Positions 6,254-7,455 of a stretch of DNA of 7,455 nt are shown piece after piece. The notes beneath the pieces are model-generated. The model saw only the letters and a program-made list of their open reading frames with translations, did not search any database and was not told the origin of the DNA. The stretch is from an uncultured Prevotella sp. (GTDB lineage Bacteria > Bacteroidota > Bacteroidia > Bacteroidales > Bacteroidaceae). The number at the start of each line of letters is the position of its first letter. Position 1 is the first letter of the stretch. A program made the position numbers and the translations under genes. The stretch is from positions 1 through 7,455 of the forward strand of contig CAAGLS010000031.1 of the NCBI GenBank assembly GCA_900770845.1, written 5' to 3'.

Positions 6254-6449
6254 GGCTGGTTCTATAAAATAGGTCGAGTCGTATTCTGCAAGATATCGGG
6301 ATACAAAACGTCAAGTATCATCGGTCGTGTAGCGGGCTACACGACCGATGATACTTGACGTTTTGAGACCGATAGATGCAGAAAACGACCGAAACGACAA
6401 TTGCATTTTATCGATTATTCTATCAGCCTAATTTATAGAACCGGCCTTA
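6251..6449. repeat. Nested 199-bp palindromic element spanning stop codon to stop codon
   Basis: The outer arms 6251-6273 and 6427-6449 pair at 21 of 23 positions (one of the two mismatches is a T:G wobble). They include GGTTCTATAAA and its inverse. Further in, GTCGTATTCTGCA (6278-6290) pairs with 6378-6390 with one mismatch, and TATCGGG (6294-6300) pairs with 6368-6374 with one mismatch. The centre is a perfect 30-bp hairpin. About 37 unpaired bases remain on the right side. The ends coincide with the TAA codons of both convergent genes. It could be a miniature transposable element with terminal inverted repeats or an elaborate bidirectional terminator. No clear target duplication is present. 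Confidence 0.75.
6304..6365. terminator. Perfect 30-bp hairpin, likely bidirectional terminator for convergent genes
   Basis: Arms 6304-6333 and 6336-6365 are exact inverse complements; with a realistic CGGG loop the stem is 29 bp. The base of the stem is CAAAACG against CGTTTTG, so on either strand the stem ends in a T-run preceded by a stable GC-containing helix. It lies 50 bases after the barrel gene and 81 bases after the methyltransferase gene, so it can serve both. Confidence 0.65.
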
Positions 6450-7241
6450 GGCCAACTCCCAAAAGGCCACGGCCGCCGCTGCCGCCACATTGAGCGAGTC
6501 CACGCCGTAGGCCATCGGGATCTTCACCACATAGTCGGTCGACGCTATGGTCTCCTTGGGCAGTCCGTCGCCCTCCGTGCCCATGACAATGGCCAACTTG
6601 GGCTCACGCTTCAGCGCCTCGCTGTCCAAGGGGATGCTGTCGTCGGTCAGGGCCATGGCCACGGTCTTGAAGCCCAACTGGCGCAGCTGGCCGAGATTGT
6701 CGTCAACCCACGTCCACGGCACGAGCATCACCGTACCCATGCTCACGCGCACCGCCCGCCGGTTGAGCGGGTCGCAGGAGTTGCGCGTCACGAGCACGGC
6801 GTCCATGCCCAAGGCGGCCGCCGAGCGGAAGATGGCCCCAACGTTGGTGGTGTCCACCACTCCATCGATGACCACCACCCTGCGGGCGTCCCGGCAGACG
6901 TCGGCAACCGAAGGCTGCGGCGGGCGGCGCATGGCACAGAGCACTCCCCGTGTGAGGGTGTAGCCCGTGAGCCGCGCCAACAGCTCCCGCTCTCCCGTAT
7001 AGATGGGCACGTCGCCCAACCGCTCCACAATGTCGGCCGCGTCGCCCGTGATGTGGCGTCGCTCGCAGAGCATCGCCACGGGCTCATAGCCGGCACTGAG
7101 GGCCACACGAATCACTTTCGGACTTTCGGCGATGAACAAGGCATCGTCGGGGTGCAACCGGTTTCTCAGTTGCGCCTCTGTGAGCCGGGCAAACACGGCC
7201 ACCCGCTCGTCGTCAAGAGTTGTAATGGGAATGATGTTCAT
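6447..7241 (-). CDS. TrmH/SpoU-family RNA 2'-O-methyltransferase
   Basis: The 264-residue product matches the SPOUT (SpoU/TrmH) class, which transfers a methyl group from S-adenosylmethionine to a ribose 2'-hydroxyl in tRNA or rRNA in the cytoplasm. Residues about 31-107 form the small substrate-binding domain (FIAESPKVIRVALSAGYEP, then GYTLTRGVLCAMRRP). The knotted catalytic domain holds all three family motifs. Motif 1 is VDTTNVGAIFRSAAALG (129-145), with Asn133 and the catalytic Arg139. Motif 2 is LAIVMGTEGDGLP (216-228). Motif 3 is IPMAYGVDSLNVAAAAAV (241-258). Length is normal and the gene is intact. Target RNA and base cannot be told from sequence, so no symbol is given. An in-frame TAA at 7260-7262 with no other start codon after it fixes the ATG. 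It converges on the barrel gene and shares a terminator region with it. Confidence 0.92.
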   Translation of the reverse strand: MNIIPITTLDDERVAVFARLTEAQLRNRLHPDDALFIAESPKVIRVALSAGYEPVAMLCERRHITGDAADIVERLGDVPIYTGERELLARLTGYTLTRGVLCAMRRPPQPSVADVCRDARRVVVIDGVVDTTNVGAIFRSAAALGMDAVLVTRNSCDPLNRRAVRVSMGTVMLVPWTWVDDNLGQLRQLGFKTVAMALTDDSIPLDSEALKREPKLAIVMGTEGDGLPKETIASTDYVVKIPMAYGVDSLNVAAAAAVAFWELA

Positions 7242-7245
7242 GCTG

Positions 7246-7279
7246 CAAAGGTAACGAAATTAAACGAGAAAGTCCCAAA
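7246..7279 (-). promoter_or_regulatory. Promoter of the RNA methyltransferase gene
   Basis: On the minus strand the -7 element TACCTTTG (7246-7253), followed by C, fits TAnnTTTG exactly. A TTTG (7276-7279) lies 22 bases upstream, one base over the usual 19-21. The -7 box ends four bases before the ATG, so the mRNA should start at or next to the start codon. Confidence 0.7.
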
Positions 7280-7358
7280 ATGCTACGGGCAATGCACCGC
7301 TGTGGCCTCGAAATCTACAAAGACCCAGATATAGAAGCAGTCAAAAGACCCACACCCA

Positions 7359-7381
7359 CCCCTCCCTACGAAGGGGAGGGG
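7359..7381. repeat. CCCCTCCC/GGGAGGGG hairpin
   Basis: Eight Watson-Crick pairs plus one wobble surround a short loop, giving a very GC-rich stem. GGGGCG (7378-7383) can alternatively pair with CGCCCC (7390-7395). It could terminate a transcript arriving from outside the window or be a dispersed intergenic repeat. No T-run follows on either strand. Confidence 0.5.
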
Positions 7382-7437
7382 CGCCCAATCGCCCCTACTA
7401 CGGATTACACGGGAGTCAGCGAGTTGCACCCGATATA

Positions 7438-7450
7438 GCCTCGCAGAGGC
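7438..7450. repeat. Small hairpin at the window edge
   Basis: GCCTC (7438-7442) and GAGGC (7446-7450) form a 5-bp stem with a GCA loop. It recalls the CAGCCTC/GAGGCTG hairpin at 233-249, and both sit in palindrome-rich non-coding DNA. The repeat is cut by the window end. Confidence 0.35.
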
Positions 7451-7455
7451 GGCCT

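Noticed and set aside
5566..6267. 233-residue second frame inside the barrel gene
   Set aside because: It is an Arg/His-rich shadow of GC-rich coding sequence; the FadL-type frame has a signal peptide, strand pattern and promoter.
6304..6365. Integron attC or phage attachment site
   Set aside because: The perfect hairpin lacks the bulged, split-site layout of attC and no integrase is present; convergent gene ends explain it better.

Overview
The window looks like chromosomal DNA from a Bacteroidales bacterium, most likely Prevotella or a close relative with fairly GC-rich genes. Three things support this. All four genes are preceded by the Bacteroidetes-type -7 element TAnnTTTGC, and none has a clear Shine-Dalgarno sequence. 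The first gene encodes a secreted jelly-roll/fibronectin protein with the C-terminal tail typical of Prevotella surface proteins. The second encodes a TPR-transmembrane-AraC regulator of a kind common in this phylum. The genus is inferred from protein style, not from a marker gene.

Layout: 1-542 is non-coding and rich in inverted repeats. It includes a perfect 30-bp inverted pair, several hairpins, a copy of a GC-rich repeat that recurs near 4.3 kb, and a likely terminator. A secreted modular protein lies on the minus strand at 543-2249. It is divergent, across a 189-bp promoter region, from a membrane-spanning AraC-type regulator at 2439-4142. A 578-bp non-coding region (4143-4720) carries a family of direct and inverted GC-rich repeats, a 22-bp tandem array and the promoter of the next gene. 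An OmpP1/FadL-type outer-membrane barrel protein follows at 4721-6253. It converges on a SpoU/TrmH-family RNA 2'-O-methyltransferase at 6447-7241 (minus strand). The convergent gap holds a nested palindrome that runs exactly from one stop codon to the other. The last 214 bp hold the methyltransferase promoter and more palindromes.

Function: the divergent pair is the only set that suggests a circuit, with an envelope-spanning one-component regulator sensing on its periplasmic TPR side and possibly controlling its secreted neighbour. The barrel gene and the methyltransferase gene appear independent and share only a terminator region. I see no phage, plasmid, CRISPR, transposase, tRNA or rRNA gene.

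The observations most worth following are: the stop-to-stop palindromic element; two genes whose canonical promoters sit only 4-5 bases from the sole usable ATG, implying leaderless mRNAs; the dispersed intergenic repeat family; and a fibronectin domain that appears to be split by an inserted jelly-roll.
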